Assembly (NCBI RefSeq): GCF_030698125.1
Contig: NZ_JAUYNV010000025.1
Location: 1-64,000 of the forward strand
Length of the DNA: 64,000 nucleotides
Source: Methyloversatilis sp.
GTDB lineage: Bacteria; Pseudomonadota; Gammaproteobacteria; Burkholderiales; Rhodocyclaceae
Direction: 5' to 3'
The translations under genes and the position numbers were made by a program. How positions within the stretch are numbered: the first letter of the stretch is position 1; the number at the start of each line of letters is the position of its first letter. This document shows positions 33,447 through 41,499 of the stretch, in pieces. The notes under the pieces were generated by a model that was not told the DNA's origin, ran no database searches, and saw only the letters and a program-made list of their open reading frames with translations.

Positions 33447-33846
33447 CGGCTCGTCGGTCGCCCGTCTTCAGCCCGCTGTCGGGCATCGCTGCGCTCACCC
33501 CAACCTACGAACTTCCCTACGTACTGTGCGACCCGTAGGTTGGGGTGAGCGCAGCGATGCCCACCAATTCGGCCGTACCAACCGTGTCGCCGGGGCAAAC
33601 CGGTCGTTTGCTGAACGCCGGATGTGGGAGATCGGCTGTGCGTCGGGCGCGAGCGCGGCAGCGGCTGCGCGTCATAGAGCACGATGCGGTCGTCTGAGCG
33701 TTGGTCGGTCGCCCGTCTTCAGCCTGTTGTTGGGCATCGCTGCGCTCACCCCAACCTACGAACTTCCCGTCCGCAACGCGCGACCCGTAGGTTGGGGTGA
33801 GCGCAGCGATGCCCAACGAATCGGCCGTACCACCCGTGTCGCCGGA
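33411..33846. repeat. Direct duplication of the mfnB 3' end plus a large palindrome
   Basis: A block of about 185 bp at 33411-33595 recurs at 33662-33846, offset 251 bp, with scattered differences. It spans the last codons and stop of mfnB, a linker, and an inverted repeat with perfect 29-bp arms (33481-33509 with 33534-33562; second copy 33732-33760 with 33786-33814). The arm sequence, which contains TAGGTTGGGGTGAGCGCAGC, resembles dispersed betaproteobacterial REP elements. The region lies between the convergent mfnB and response-regulator genes; no gene is supported in it. Confidence 0.88.
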
Positions 33847-33946
33847 GCGACGCATGCGTCGCTAAACCCCTTGAGAGGGAGGTCGGCTGGGTACAGCCGA
33901 CCCGTGTCGCCGGAGCGACGCATGCGTCGCTAAACCCCGGCGACAC
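33833..33946. repeat. 38-bp direct repeat and terminator-like palindromes
   Basis: A 38-bp sequence at 33833-33870 is repeated exactly at 33901-33938 and contains the 18-bp palindrome AGCGACGCATGCGTCGCT. Between the copies is a hairpin with stem GGTCGGCT/AGCCGACC (33881-33902). The second copy also pairs with the response-regulator gene's end: GTGTCGCCGG 33904-33913 with CCGGCGACAC 33937-33946, so the gene's last codons and TAG lie inside a long hairpin, likely its terminator. Confidence 0.75.
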
Positions 33947-35291
33947 CCCACTGTGCGCATTTGCGTTCTATGGTCTTGCGCGACACGCCCAGCTGGCGGG
34001 CGGCTTCGGACTTGTTGCCGCCGCAGGCGGTGAGCACATCGAGGATGTGCTTGCGTTCGACGTCATCGAGCGCTGTGCGCTCGCCTGCGGCGGGCGGGGA
34101 CAGGCTGCCGAGGGCGTCGGCCGGAAAATAGCCGAGGATGAGGGCGCGTTCGACCAGGTTGCGCAGTTCGCGGATGTTGCCCGGCCAGTCGTAGCCGGCC
34201 ATGCGCAACACCGTGTCGCGATCGAGCGGAATCGGCGCCACACCGAGGCGGGACGACAGTTGCGCCATGAAGTGGGCGATCAGCAGCTTCACGTCTTCAC
34301 GCCTTTCGCGCAGCGGCGGAATGGTGATGCGCACGACGTCGAGCCGGTAGAACAGGTCCTGGCGGAAACGGCCGGTGCGCACTTCTGCTGCAAGGTCGCG
34401 GTTGCTGGCGGCGACGATGCGGATGTCGACCGGGACTTCGCGCGTCGAACCGACCGGGCGGATCATGCGGTCTTCGAGCACGCGCAGCAGCTTGGTCTGC
34501 ATGGCTTGCGGCAGCTCGGAAATTTCGTCCAGGAACAGCGTGCCGCCCTGGGCGTAGAACAGCAGGCCGGGGTAATTGTCCTGTGCGCCGGTGAAGGCGC
34601 CTTTTACGTGGCCAAACAGTTCGGATTCGATCAGTTCGGCGCTGATGGCGCCGCAATTGACCGGCACGAACGGAGCGGCGGCGCGCGGGCTCATCTGGTG
34701 CAGTGCGCGCGCAGCGACTTCCTTGCCGACCCCGGATTCGCCGGTCAGCAGCACGGTGCTGGGCATTGCCGCGGCACGCCGCAGTACGGTGGCCAGTTCA
34801 CGTACCGGCGCGGATTCGCCGACCATGCCCTCGACGCCTTCGGTCTGGCGTGCGATCTCCCGGCGCAGCACATAGTTTTCTCGCAGCAGGCCGGCGCGGT
34901 CGAAGCAGCGACCGACGGCATTCATCAACTGGTCGATGCGGAAGGGCTTCAGGATGAAGTCCGACGCGCCGGCACGCAGCGCATTGATGGCGGTTTCGAT
35001 GTCGGCAAACGCGGTGATCAGGATGACATCGCACTGATGCCCCTGTTCGCGCAGTTCATTGAGCCATTCGAGTCCGCTGCGACCGGGCAGGGTGATGTCG
35101 AGGATGATGAGATCGAAGTGCAGCCGGGCGAACAGCTGCTGCGCGGATTCAACGCTGCCGGCGGCTTCCACCAGACCGCAGCGCGAACCCAGAGCGCGCG
35201 TGATGAAGCTGCGCATGCCTTCTTCATCATCGACCACCAGCACCGAGTACTGCTGCCAGTCGCGCGTGCTCGCGCGCGCCGCAGCCGTCAC
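33930..35291 (-). CDS. NtrC-family response regulator, sigma-54 dependent
   Basis: 453 residues from GTG 35291, which overlaps the uspA stop as GTGA; the open frame up to 35363 is shadow. Receiver domain (about 15-130) with VLVVDDEEGMRSF, phospho-acceptor Asp in LIILDITLPGRSG, and LKPF. AAA+ domain with GESGVGKE, GAFTGA and [13 protein letters not shown]. Fis-type helix-turn-helix at the C-terminus (NKSEAARQLGVSRKTIERKC). No histidine kinase is adjacent, so it is an orphan. Coupling to a universal stress protein gene suggests a role in stress or redox response. Confidence 0.93.
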   Translation of the reverse strand: MTAAARASTRDWQQYSVLVVDDEEGMRSFITRALGSRCGLVEAAGSVESAQQLFARLHFDLIILDITLPGRSGLEWLNELREQGHQCDVILITAFADIETAINALRAGASDFILKPFRIDQLMNAVGRCFDRAGLLRENYVLRREIARQTEGVEGMVGESAPVRELATVLRRAAAMPSTVLLTGESGVGKEVAARALHQMSPRAAAPFVPVNCGAISAELIESELFGHVKGAFTGAQDNYPGLLFYAQGGTLFLDEISELPQAMQTKLLRVLEDRMIRPVGSTREVPVDIRIVAASNRDLAAEVRTGRFRQDLFYRLDVVRITIPPLRERREDVKLLIAHFMAQLSSRLGVAPIPLDRDTVLRMAGYDWPGNIRELRNLVERALILGYFPADALGSLSPPAAGERTALDDVERKHILDVLTACGGNKSEAARQLGVSRKTIERKCAQWGVAGV

Positions 35292-35725
35292 GGGTTCTGC
35301 ACGGCGACCAGGATGCTGCACGGTGCTTCCTCGACCAGCGAGGCGCCGACCGAACCCTTCCACCAGCGCTCAAGCCGCGACGGGTGGTGCTTGTGTCCGA
35401 TAACGATGAGGTCGACCTTCAGTTCGCGCGCCATGCGGCTGATTTCGCGCACTGCGTCACCGGTCACCAGATGACCGGCTGCCTTGACATTGCGCGCGGC
35501 AAGCTGGGCCAGACCATCGTCCAGCACCTGTGCGAAGCGCGCGTTCTCCTCTTCCTGCGGCACGTCGGCGACAAAGCCTTCGGCGACAAACAAGGTCGGC
35601 GCGATGGGAGCGACCGCGAGCAGGTGGATGTCGGCGTGCAGCAGGTTGTTGATGTCGGCACACTCGAACAGCGCGCGGCGGCCGGATTCGGATCCGTCGT
35701 AGGCGAGCAGGACCTTGCTGTACAT
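35288..35725 (-). CDS. Universal stress protein UspA family
   Basis: 145 residues, single Usp domain. N-terminal VLLAYDGSESGRRAL and the C-terminal ATP-binding pattern GHKHHPSRLERWWKGSVGASLVEEAPCSILVAV (G-2x-G-like loop then GS-x-S). It lies upstream of and overlaps the NtrC-type regulator gene. Such proteins bind ATP and modulate survival under stress. The partner regulator may control it, or be controlled by the same signal. Confidence 0.92.
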   Translation of the reverse strand: MYSKVLLAYDGSESGRRALFECADINNLLHADIHLLAVAPIAPTLFVAEGFVADVPQEEENARFAQVLDDGLAQLAARNVKAAGHLVTGDAVREISRMARELKVDLIVIGHKHHPSRLERWWKGSVGASLVEEAPCSILVAVQNP

Positions 35726-35782
35726 GGGACGCTCCCTGTCGATGCATTCAGATCTGCCGCGCGGGACTGCGCGGCACGATGT

Positions 35783-36577
35783 TTACCAGAGCTTCCACCA
35801 CGGGTCGTCCTTGCCGTCCTGGAAACCCAGTTCCGGATAGGTGCTGTCGGGAAAGTTCTTCACCATGACGCGCTGTGCGTCCTCCTGCAGATCGCTCAGG
35901 CCGAGCTGTTCGTACGAGCGTGTGAGGATGTACAGCGCTTCTTCGGTCGACGGCGATTCCTGGAAATTGCTGATCGCGAACTGTGCGCGGTTCGCGGCAG
36001 CGAGGTAGGCGCCGCGGCGGAAGTAGTAACGCGCCACATGCACTTCGGCGGCGGCCAGCGCATTGACCAGGTAGCCCATGCGCGCCTTGGCGTCGGGCAC
36101 ATACTTGCTGTCCGGATAGCGGGTGATCAGTTCCTTGAGCGCGTCGAATGAGTCACGCAGACCCTTGGGGTCGCGCTCCGTCATGTCCTGACGCGAAATC
36201 TTGCTCATGAAGCCCATGTCTTCGTTGAAGTCGACCAGACCGCGCAGATAGAAGATGTAGTCGATGTTCGGGTGATTGGGGTGCAGACGGATGAAGCGTT
36301 CGCAGGCGGCGAGCGCCTGAACGCGATCACCCGAGCGGTAGTAGGCATAGGCCACCTCGATCTGCGACTGCTGCGCATAGCGGCCGTAGGGGTAACGCGC
36401 TTCCAGCTTTTCGTACATCTTGACCGACTGCTCGAAGGCGCCTTCGTCGAGCAGTTGCTTGGCTTCGGTGTAGAGGCGCTGCGCCGACCAGTTGGCAGTT
36501 TCGTCGATCTTCTTCGGCAGGAGGTTGCAGCCAGCAGACAGCATCACCACAAACACTATCGTTAAAATACGCCACAT
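35783..36577 (-). CDS. bamD: Outer membrane assembly lipoprotein BamD (ComL)
   Basis: 264 residues. The lipoprotein signal peptide ends in the lipobox LSAGC (Cys about 17). Five TPR-like helix pairs follow, typical of BamD (YTEAKQLLDEGAFEQSVKMYEKLEARYPYGRYAQQSQIEVAYAYYR). Essential part of the BAM complex that folds beta-barrel proteins into the outer membrane. The protein ends DDPWWKLW. Its ATG at 36577 overlaps the divergent rluD ATG, so its promoter must lie inside rluD coding sequence. Confidence 0.96.
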   Translation of the reverse strand: MWRILTIVFVVMLSAGCNLLPKKIDETANWSAQRLYTEAKQLLDEGAFEQSVKMYEKLEARYPYGRYAQQSQIEVAYAYYRSGDRVQALAACERFIRLHPNHPNIDYIFYLRGLVDFNEDMGFMSKISRQDMTERDPKGLRDSFDALKELITRYPDSKYVPDAKARMGYLVNALAAAEVHVARYYFRRGAYLAAANRAQFAISNFQESPSTEEALYILTRSYEQLGLSDLQEDAQRVMVKNFPDSTYPELGFQDGKDDPWWKLW

Positions 36578-37541
36578 GACCGAACAAGCCCTGGAAGAGA
36601 TTCAAGACGACGATTATATCGCCGAGCAGCCCGCTCATCGACTTCATGCAGTGGTGCCGCCCGGCGTGGTCGGCCAGCGGCTCGACGTGGTGCTGGCCGC
36701 AGTGTGGCCGCAGTACTCGCGGGCGCGGCTTCAGGACTGGCTGCGCGCGGGCCGGGTGAAGGTGGACGAGGAGTCGGTGAGCGACACCCGGCGCCGGACC
36801 TTCACCGGCGAGCGGCTCCAGCTCGATCCTGACGCACCGGCGGCCGATACCGTGCATGCGCCGCAGGACATCCCGCTGAACATCATTCACGAGGACGATA
36901 CGTTGCTGGTGATCAGCAAACCGGCCGGCATGGTCGTGCACCCGGGCAATGGCGTGCCGGACGGCACCTTGCTCAATGCACTGCTGCATCACCTTCCGGC
37001 GCTGGCGCAGGTGCCGCGCGCCGGCATCGTGCACCGGCTGGACAAGGACACGACCGGCTTGCTGGTGGTGGCCCGCACGCTGGAGGCGCAGACCGATCTG
37101 GTGCGTCAGCTGCAGGCACGCTCCGTGTCGCGCCGCTACATCGCAGTGGTCAGCGGCGCCGTGCGGACCGACGGGGTGGTGGACGCGCCGATCGGCCGTC
37201 ATCCGGTGCACCGCACGCGCATGGCCGTCGTGCCAACCGGGCGGCCGGCGCGCACCCACTACGCGGTACGCGACCGGCTGCGCGATGCCACGGCGCTCGA
37301 GTGCCGGCTGGAAACCGGCCGCACGCATCAGATACGCGTGCATATGGCATCCATCGGTCATCCGCTGCTCGGTGACGACACCTATGCGCCGCGCCCGGTT
37401 GCGGCGCAGTTCGGCCGGCAGGCGCTGCACGCCTGGCGCCTCGGGTTGATTCACCCACGCAGCGGCATCGAAGTCGGCTGGGAAGTACCGTTGCCGGACG
37501 ATATGGTGCAGCTGATCGACAGCCTGCGCATTCCCCGATGA
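36576..37541 (+). CDS. rluD: 23S rRNA pseudouridine synthase RluD
   Basis: 321 residues. S4-like RNA-binding domain (about 30-85) followed by the pseudouridine synthase domain with catalytic Asp156 in HRLDKDTTGLLVVA, and RTHQIRVHMA and RQALHAWRL downstream. It isomerises uridines of helix 69 in 23S rRNA. ATG 36576 gives about 18 extra N-terminal residues compared with the E. coli protein and overlaps the bamD start codon; a later start (for example GTG near 36651) cannot be ruled out. Coupled to pgeF by ATGA. Confidence 0.95.
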   Translation: MTEQALEEIQDDDYIAEQPAHRLHAVVPPGVVGQRLDVVLAAVWPQYSRARLQDWLRAGRVKVDEESVSDTRRRTFTGERLQLDPDAPAADTVHAPQDIPLNIIHEDDTLLVISKPAGMVVHPGNGVPDGTLLNALLHHLPALAQVPRAGIVHRLDKDTTGLLVVARTLEAQTDLVRQLQARSVSRRYIAVVSGAVRTDGVVDAPIGRHPVHRTRMAVVPTGRPARTHYAVRDRLRDATALECRLETGRTHQIRVHMASIGHPLLGDDTYAPRPVAAQFGRQALHAWRLGLIHPRSGIEVGWEVPLPDDMVQLIDSLRIPR

Positions 37542-38293
37542 CGCTGCCGCTGATCCGCCCCGACTGGCCGGCACCGCCCGGCGTGCATGCGGCCGTGACG
37601 ACCCGGCTCGGCGGTGTCAGCCAGCCGCCTTTCGGTCCATTCAACCCGGCATCGCACGTAGGCGATGATCCGGATGCGGTTGCGGCCAATCGTGCGCTGC
37701 TGCGCGCCTGCCTGCCGGCCGAACCGCTGTGGCTCGATCAGGTGCACGGCGCGGACGTGGCGGATGCGGACAGCGACCGCACCGCGTGTGCGGACGCATC
37801 GGTGTCGCATCAGCCGGGATCGGTGTGCGCGGTACTGACCGCCGACTGCCTGCCGGTGCTGTTCTGCAACCGGCAGGGCACGGTGGTCGCCGCCGCGCAT
37901 GCAGGCTGGCGAGGTCTGGCCGCCGGGGTGCTCAGCCGTACCGTCGAGCGCATGGGCTGTCCGGCGCCCGATGTCCTTGCCTGGCTCGGTCCGGCCATCG
38001 GGCCGGATGCCTTCGAGGTCGGGCCTGAAGTGAAGGACGTCTTCACCGCACGGCTGGCCCGCGCAGAAGATGCCTTCAGGCCCGGCGAGGGCGACCGGCT
38101 GTTTGCCGACATCTACCGGCTGGCCCGGCTCGAACTGGCGCAGGCCGGCGTGCATGCGGTGTATGGAGGCGGTTTGTGTACGGTCGGACAGGCCGGGCTT
38201 TTCCATTCATTCCGACGCGACGGACGTACCGGACGCATGGCCAGCCTGATCTGGCTGACGGCGGGCCCCGCTGCGCCGCCGGATCAAGGATAA
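37538..38293 (+). CDS. pgeF: Peptidoglycan editing factor PgeF (YfiH/LACC1 family)
   Basis: 251 residues. Multicopper-oxidase-like fold used for editing of misincorporated residues in peptidoglycan precursors; the human homologue is a purine-processing enzyme. Motifs: VTTRLGGVSQPPFGPFN (about 20-36), DQVHGADV, LTADCLPVLF with the metal-binding Cys, and AAHAGWRGL (His). The order rluD-pgeF matches gammaproteobacteria and betaproteobacteria generally. Confidence 0.93.
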   Translation: MTLPLIRPDWPAPPGVHAAVTTRLGGVSQPPFGPFNPASHVGDDPDAVAANRALLRACLPAEPLWLDQVHGADVADADSDRTACADASVSHQPGSVCAVLTADCLPVLFCNRQGTVVAAAHAGWRGLAAGVLSRTVERMGCPAPDVLAWLGPAIGPDAFEVGPEVKDVFTARLARAEDAFRPGEGDRLFADIYRLARLELAQAGVHAVYGGGLCTVGQAGLFHSFRRDGRTGRMASLIWLTAGPAAPPDQG

Positions 38294-38325
38294 TCCGGCC
38301 TCTTTTCAGCTACGCGCTGCACTTT

Positions 38326-39216
38326 ATGTCTGTACTAATGTGGATCGTGCTTGCCTCGTTCGTGGGCGGCGTGATCAGTGTATGTGCCGCTGCCCTGGTC
38401 GGTTTTGCCGCGAAGCCGCACACTATCCCGCTGCTCATCAGCTATTCGGTCGGTGCGCTGCTCGGTGCATCGTTGCTGGGTGTGCTGCCGCAGGCGATCA
38501 CCGAAATCGGCAGCGTCGAGTTGGCCACGAGCATTCTGCTGGCCGGCATCCTCGGTTTTTTCCTGCTGGAGAAGCTGGTGCTGTGGCGGCACTGCCATGA
38601 AGTCAGCTGCGAGGCGCATGATCCGGTCGAAGTGAAACGCGCCTCGACTGCGCATTCGTACCGGCCGGTCGCGCCGGCCACTGCACCCGTGGCGCTCCAG
38701 GCGCACAGCCTCGTCGCGGGCGGGGGGCATGCGCATGGTTACGGCAGCGAAGAATCGATGCGCAGCGCATCGTTGATCCTGATCGGCGACGCCTTTCACA
38801 ATTTTGTCGATGGCGTGTTGATTGCCGCTGCCTTCACGCAGAGCATTCCGCTCGGCATCGTCACCGCGACCGCCATCGTGGCGCACGAAATTCCTCAGGA
38901 AGTGGGCGATTATCTGGTGCTGCTGCACTCGGGCATGAGCCGGTTGAAGGCGCTCGCCTTCAATCTGCTGTCGAGCATGGCCACGCTGGTGGGCGCCGTG
39001 GGCGCGTACTTCGCGCTGGCGTCGATATCAGGGGCGGTGCCCTATCTGCTCTGCATCGCGGCGGCCAGCATGATCTACGTCGCCGTCGCCGACCTGATCC
39101 CCGGTCTGCACCGCCGGGCCGAACTGTCCGCCACCATTCAGCAGGTGGTGCTCATTTCGGCCGGCATCGGCAGCATCGTGCTGATCCACCATCTGGTCGA
39201 CGGATTCGCCCACTGA
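38326..39216 (+). CDS. ZIP family divalent metal transporter
   Basis: 296 residues from ATG 38326, about eight transmembrane segments. The metal path is marked by HNFVDGVLIA (TM4) and HEIPQEVGDYLVLL (TM5). The loop between TM3 and TM4 is His-rich (HCHEVSCEAHDP, HAHGYGSEE), a cytoplasmic metal-binding loop. Imports Zn or a related metal; no Zur or other box was recognised in the 32 bp upstream. The 3' end is overlapped on the opposite strand by the small membrane protein gene. Confidence 0.92.
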   Translation: MSVLMWIVLASFVGGVISVCAAALVGFAAKPHTIPLLISYSVGALLGASLLGVLPQAITEIGSVELATSILLAGILGFFLLEKLVLWRHCHEVSCEAHDPVEVKRASTAHSYRPVAPATAPVALQAHSLVAGGGHAHGYGSEESMRSASLILIGDAFHNFVDGVLIAAAFTQSIPLGIVTATAIVAHEIPQEVGDYLVLLHSGMSRLKALAFNLLSSMATLVGAVGAYFALASISGAVPYLLCIAAASMIYVAVADLIPGLHRRAELSATIQQVVLISAGIGSIVLIHHLVDGFAH

Positions 39217-39408
39217 AGCTTCGGGTTGTGCGAGCAGCGCCTTGCGGTGGGCGGCACGCCGTCGCGCAGGCGTGCCGAAAATCCACAAGAAGAGGGCCAG
39301 CGGCGCCAGACCGTAGAAAACAAAGGTCATGATGCCGGCGATGACGGACTTTTCGGTGATCGACATCATCAGCACGACGTAGATCCAGGCGATGGCGACG
39401 ATGTACAT
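39028..39408 (-). CDS. Small membrane protein with a tail antisense to the ZIP gene
   Basis: 126 residues from ATG 39408, supported by an excellent Shine-Dalgarno (GGAAGGAGT). Two hydrophobic helices (about 1-20 and 24-44; YIVAIAWIYVVLMMSITEKSVIAGIMTFVFYGLAPLALFLW) are followed by a basic stretch TPARRRAAHRKALLA. The first ~65 residues resemble short conserved membrane proteins of betaproteobacteria. The C-terminal ~60 residues are encoded antisense to the last 189 bp of the ZIP gene and read like shadow sequence (many Asp/Gln/His), so the ancestral stop may have been lost. Function unknown. Confidence 0.7.
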   Translation of the reverse strand: MYIVAIAWIYVVLMMSITEKSVIAGIMTFVFYGLAPLALFLWIFGTPARRRAAHRKALLAQPEASVGESVDQMVDQHDAADAGRNEHHLLNGGGQFGPAVQTGDQVGDGDVDHAGRRDAEQIGHRP

Positions 39409-39436
39409 CCGGTGTGACTCCTTCCGCATTCCGGGA

Positions 39437-39465
39437 TTGACACAGTTTTTGTGCAATGCAACAAT
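39437..39465 (+). promoter_or_regulatory. Candidate phaC promoter with TGC-type palindrome
   Basis: TTGACA (39437-39442), 17-nt spacer, then AACAAT (39460-39465) as a weak -10. The near-palindrome TTGTGCAATGCAACAA at 39449-39464, built on TGCA-A-TGCA, overlaps it; PhaR-type regulators bind TGC-rich dyads, so this may be a PhaR operator. The leader to ATG 39651 would be about 180 nt. Confidence 0.45.
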
Positions 39466-39650
39466 TCTTGGCGATGCTGGATGGCGCAAGGTATAAATGT
39501 GCTCCATTCATGCAATGCCGGACCTGAAGACAGGTCCGTTGATGTTGCCGCTGCTATGCTCGGTAGCCGTATATCCGTACCCGATGACGCCGCAGCTTAC
39601 CGTCGCTTGCCGTTCATCCGGGTACCTCAGGAATGACAGGATCGAAATAG

Positions 39651-41432
39651 ATGAGCAGCGAATCGGCAAGCCCCGGGTCTTCTTCAATGCCTTCATCCGG
39701 CGAACAGACCCAGGACTGGATGGCCATCATGACTGCCATGAGCCGCAACTTCAGTGATTTCATGGCACGCCAGCAGCTTCCGGATGCTGCTCGCCCCGCT
39801 ATCGCTCAGACACCGTTTCCGTCAAACGGTTTTCCGCCGCCCGAAACCGAGCGCTTCAACGCCCTGCATCAGCAGTGGCTGACAAACCAGCATCAGCTCT
39901 GGCAGGCCTTCACCCAGCGCAAATCCGATGAACCGGGTACCCCGGTGGTCAGGATGGATCCGTCGGATCGTCGCTTCCGGGCGCCGGAATGGTCGGAAAG
40001 CCCGTATTTCGATTACCTGCGCCAGGCTTATGCGCTTAACTCGGCTTTCATGCGCGAATGCATCGAGGCGACGCCGGTGGCCGACGGACGTGCCAAGGAG
40101 CGCATGCGCTACCTGTCGAAGCAGATGATCGAGGCGATGTCGCCGGCGAATTTCGCCGCGACCAACCCCGAATTCATCCAGACGGCGCTGCGCACGGAGG
40201 GCGAAAGCATCCGCAAGGGCATGGAAAACCTTTTGCGCGACCTGCAGCAGGGCTACATTTCGATGTCGGCACCGGGTGCCTTCGAGGTCGGCAGGAATCT
40301 GGCCGTGACGCCAGGCTCGGTGGTGTTCGAGAACACGCTGATACAGCTGATCCAGTACGCGCCGCTGACCGCCAAGGTGCATGCGAAGCCATTGCTGATC
40401 ATTCCGCCCTGCATCAACAAGTACTACCTGATGGACCTGCAGCCGGAAAACTCGCTGGTGCGCTATCTGGTCGAACAGGGCTTTACCGTTTTCCTCGTGT
40501 CGTGGCGCAATCCGGACGACTCGATGGGCAAACTGACCTGGGAAGATTACCTCGGTCTCGGTCCGCTGACGGCGCTGGATGTCGTACGCGACATCACGGG
40601 TGACGCACAGCCGAACACGCTGGGTTTCTGCGTTGGCGGCACCATTCTCGCCTCGGCGCTCGCCGTGGCCTGCGGTCGCGGCGAAAAACCGGCCGCCAGC
40701 ATGGCCTTGCTGACCACGCTGCTCGACTTTTCCGACGCTGGCGAACTCGCTTGCCTGATCGATGAAGGCATGGTGGCCGCGCGCGAGGCAACGATCGGTC
40801 GCGGCGGTGTGCTGCCCGGGCGCGAACTGGCGCAGACCTTCAGCAGCCTGCGGCCCAACGATCTGATCTGGAATTACGTGGTCGGCAACTACCTCAAGGG
40901 AGAAACACCGCCGCCGTTCGACATCCTGCACTGGAACTGCGACAGCACGAATCTGCCCGGGCCTTTCCTGGTCTGGTATCTGCGCAATCTGTATCTGGAA
41001 AACAGCTTGCGCGTGCCGGGCAAGCTCGAAGTACTCGGCGTACGGCTGGATCTGGGCAAGATCGACATGCCGGCCTACCTGCTTGCCACGTCGGAAGATC
41101 ACATCGTGCCCTGGACCGGCGCCTACCTGGCGCGCGGCCTGCTCGGTGGCGACACCACCTTCGTGCTCGGCGCCAGCGGACACGTCGCAGGCACCATCAA
41201 TCCGGTGTCGAAGGACAAGCGCTCGCACTGGACCGGCGGCGATGCATCGAATGCCCTTGAATGGCGCGCGGGTGCGACTGAGCATCCAGGCAGCTGGTGG
41301 AAGCACTACGCCGTATGGCTGGCAGGCAAGTCCGGCAAGAAGGTCACCGCGCCGAAAGCCCCCGGCAACGCTCGACACCCGGTGATTGAAGCAGCGCCCG
41401 GACGGTATGTGAAAGGGTTGGCAACGACTTGA
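39651..41432 (+). CDS. phaC: Class I poly(3-hydroxyalkanoate) synthase
   Basis: 593 residues. Polymerises 3-hydroxyacyl-CoA (mainly 3-hydroxybutyryl-CoA) into PHB on granules. The lipase-box-like motif GFCVGG holds the nucleophile Cys327; the catalytic Asp is in TSEDHIVPW and the His in GASGHVAG. A long Ser/Pro-rich N-terminal region is typical of class I enzymes. Two acetoacetyl-CoA reductase genes and phaR follow on the same strand; no phaA thiolase is present in the cluster. Confidence 0.97.
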   Translation: MSSESASPGSSSMPSSGEQTQDWMAIMTAMSRNFSDFMARQQLPDAARPAIAQTPFPSNGFPPPETERFNALHQQWLTNQHQLWQAFTQRKSDEPGTPVVRMDPSDRRFRAPEWSESPYFDYLRQAYALNSAFMRECIEATPVADGRAKERMRYLSKQMIEAMSPANFAATNPEFIQTALRTEGESIRKGMENLLRDLQQGYISMSAPGAFEVGRNLAVTPGSVVFENTLIQLIQYAPLTAKVHAKPLLIIPPCINKYYLMDLQPENSLVRYLVEQGFTVFLVSWRNPDDSMGKLTWEDYLGLGPLTALDVVRDITGDAQPNTLGFCVGGTILASALAVACGRGEKPAASMALLTTLLDFSDAGELACLIDEGMVAAREATIGRGGVLPGRELAQTFSSLRPNDLIWNYVVGNYLKGETPPPFDILHWNCDSTNLPGPFLVWYLRNLYLENSLRVPGKLEVLGVRLDLGKIDMPAYLLATSEDHIVPWTGAYLARGLLGGDTTFVLGASGHVAGTINPVSKDKRSHWTGGDASNALEWRAGATEHPGSWWKHYAVWLAGKSGKKVTAPKAPGNARHPVIEAAPGRYVKGLATT

Positions 41433-41499
41433 GAAATGGCAGCCTTAAAGAGGGGGGCTGCGGCAGCGAAATACCCTCACAAAATCGGAGGAGACAAGC

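Noticed and set aside
33447-33933. Small proteins encoded in the repeat region
   Set aside because: The open frames consist almost wholly of palindrome and repeat sequence and have no independent coding signal.
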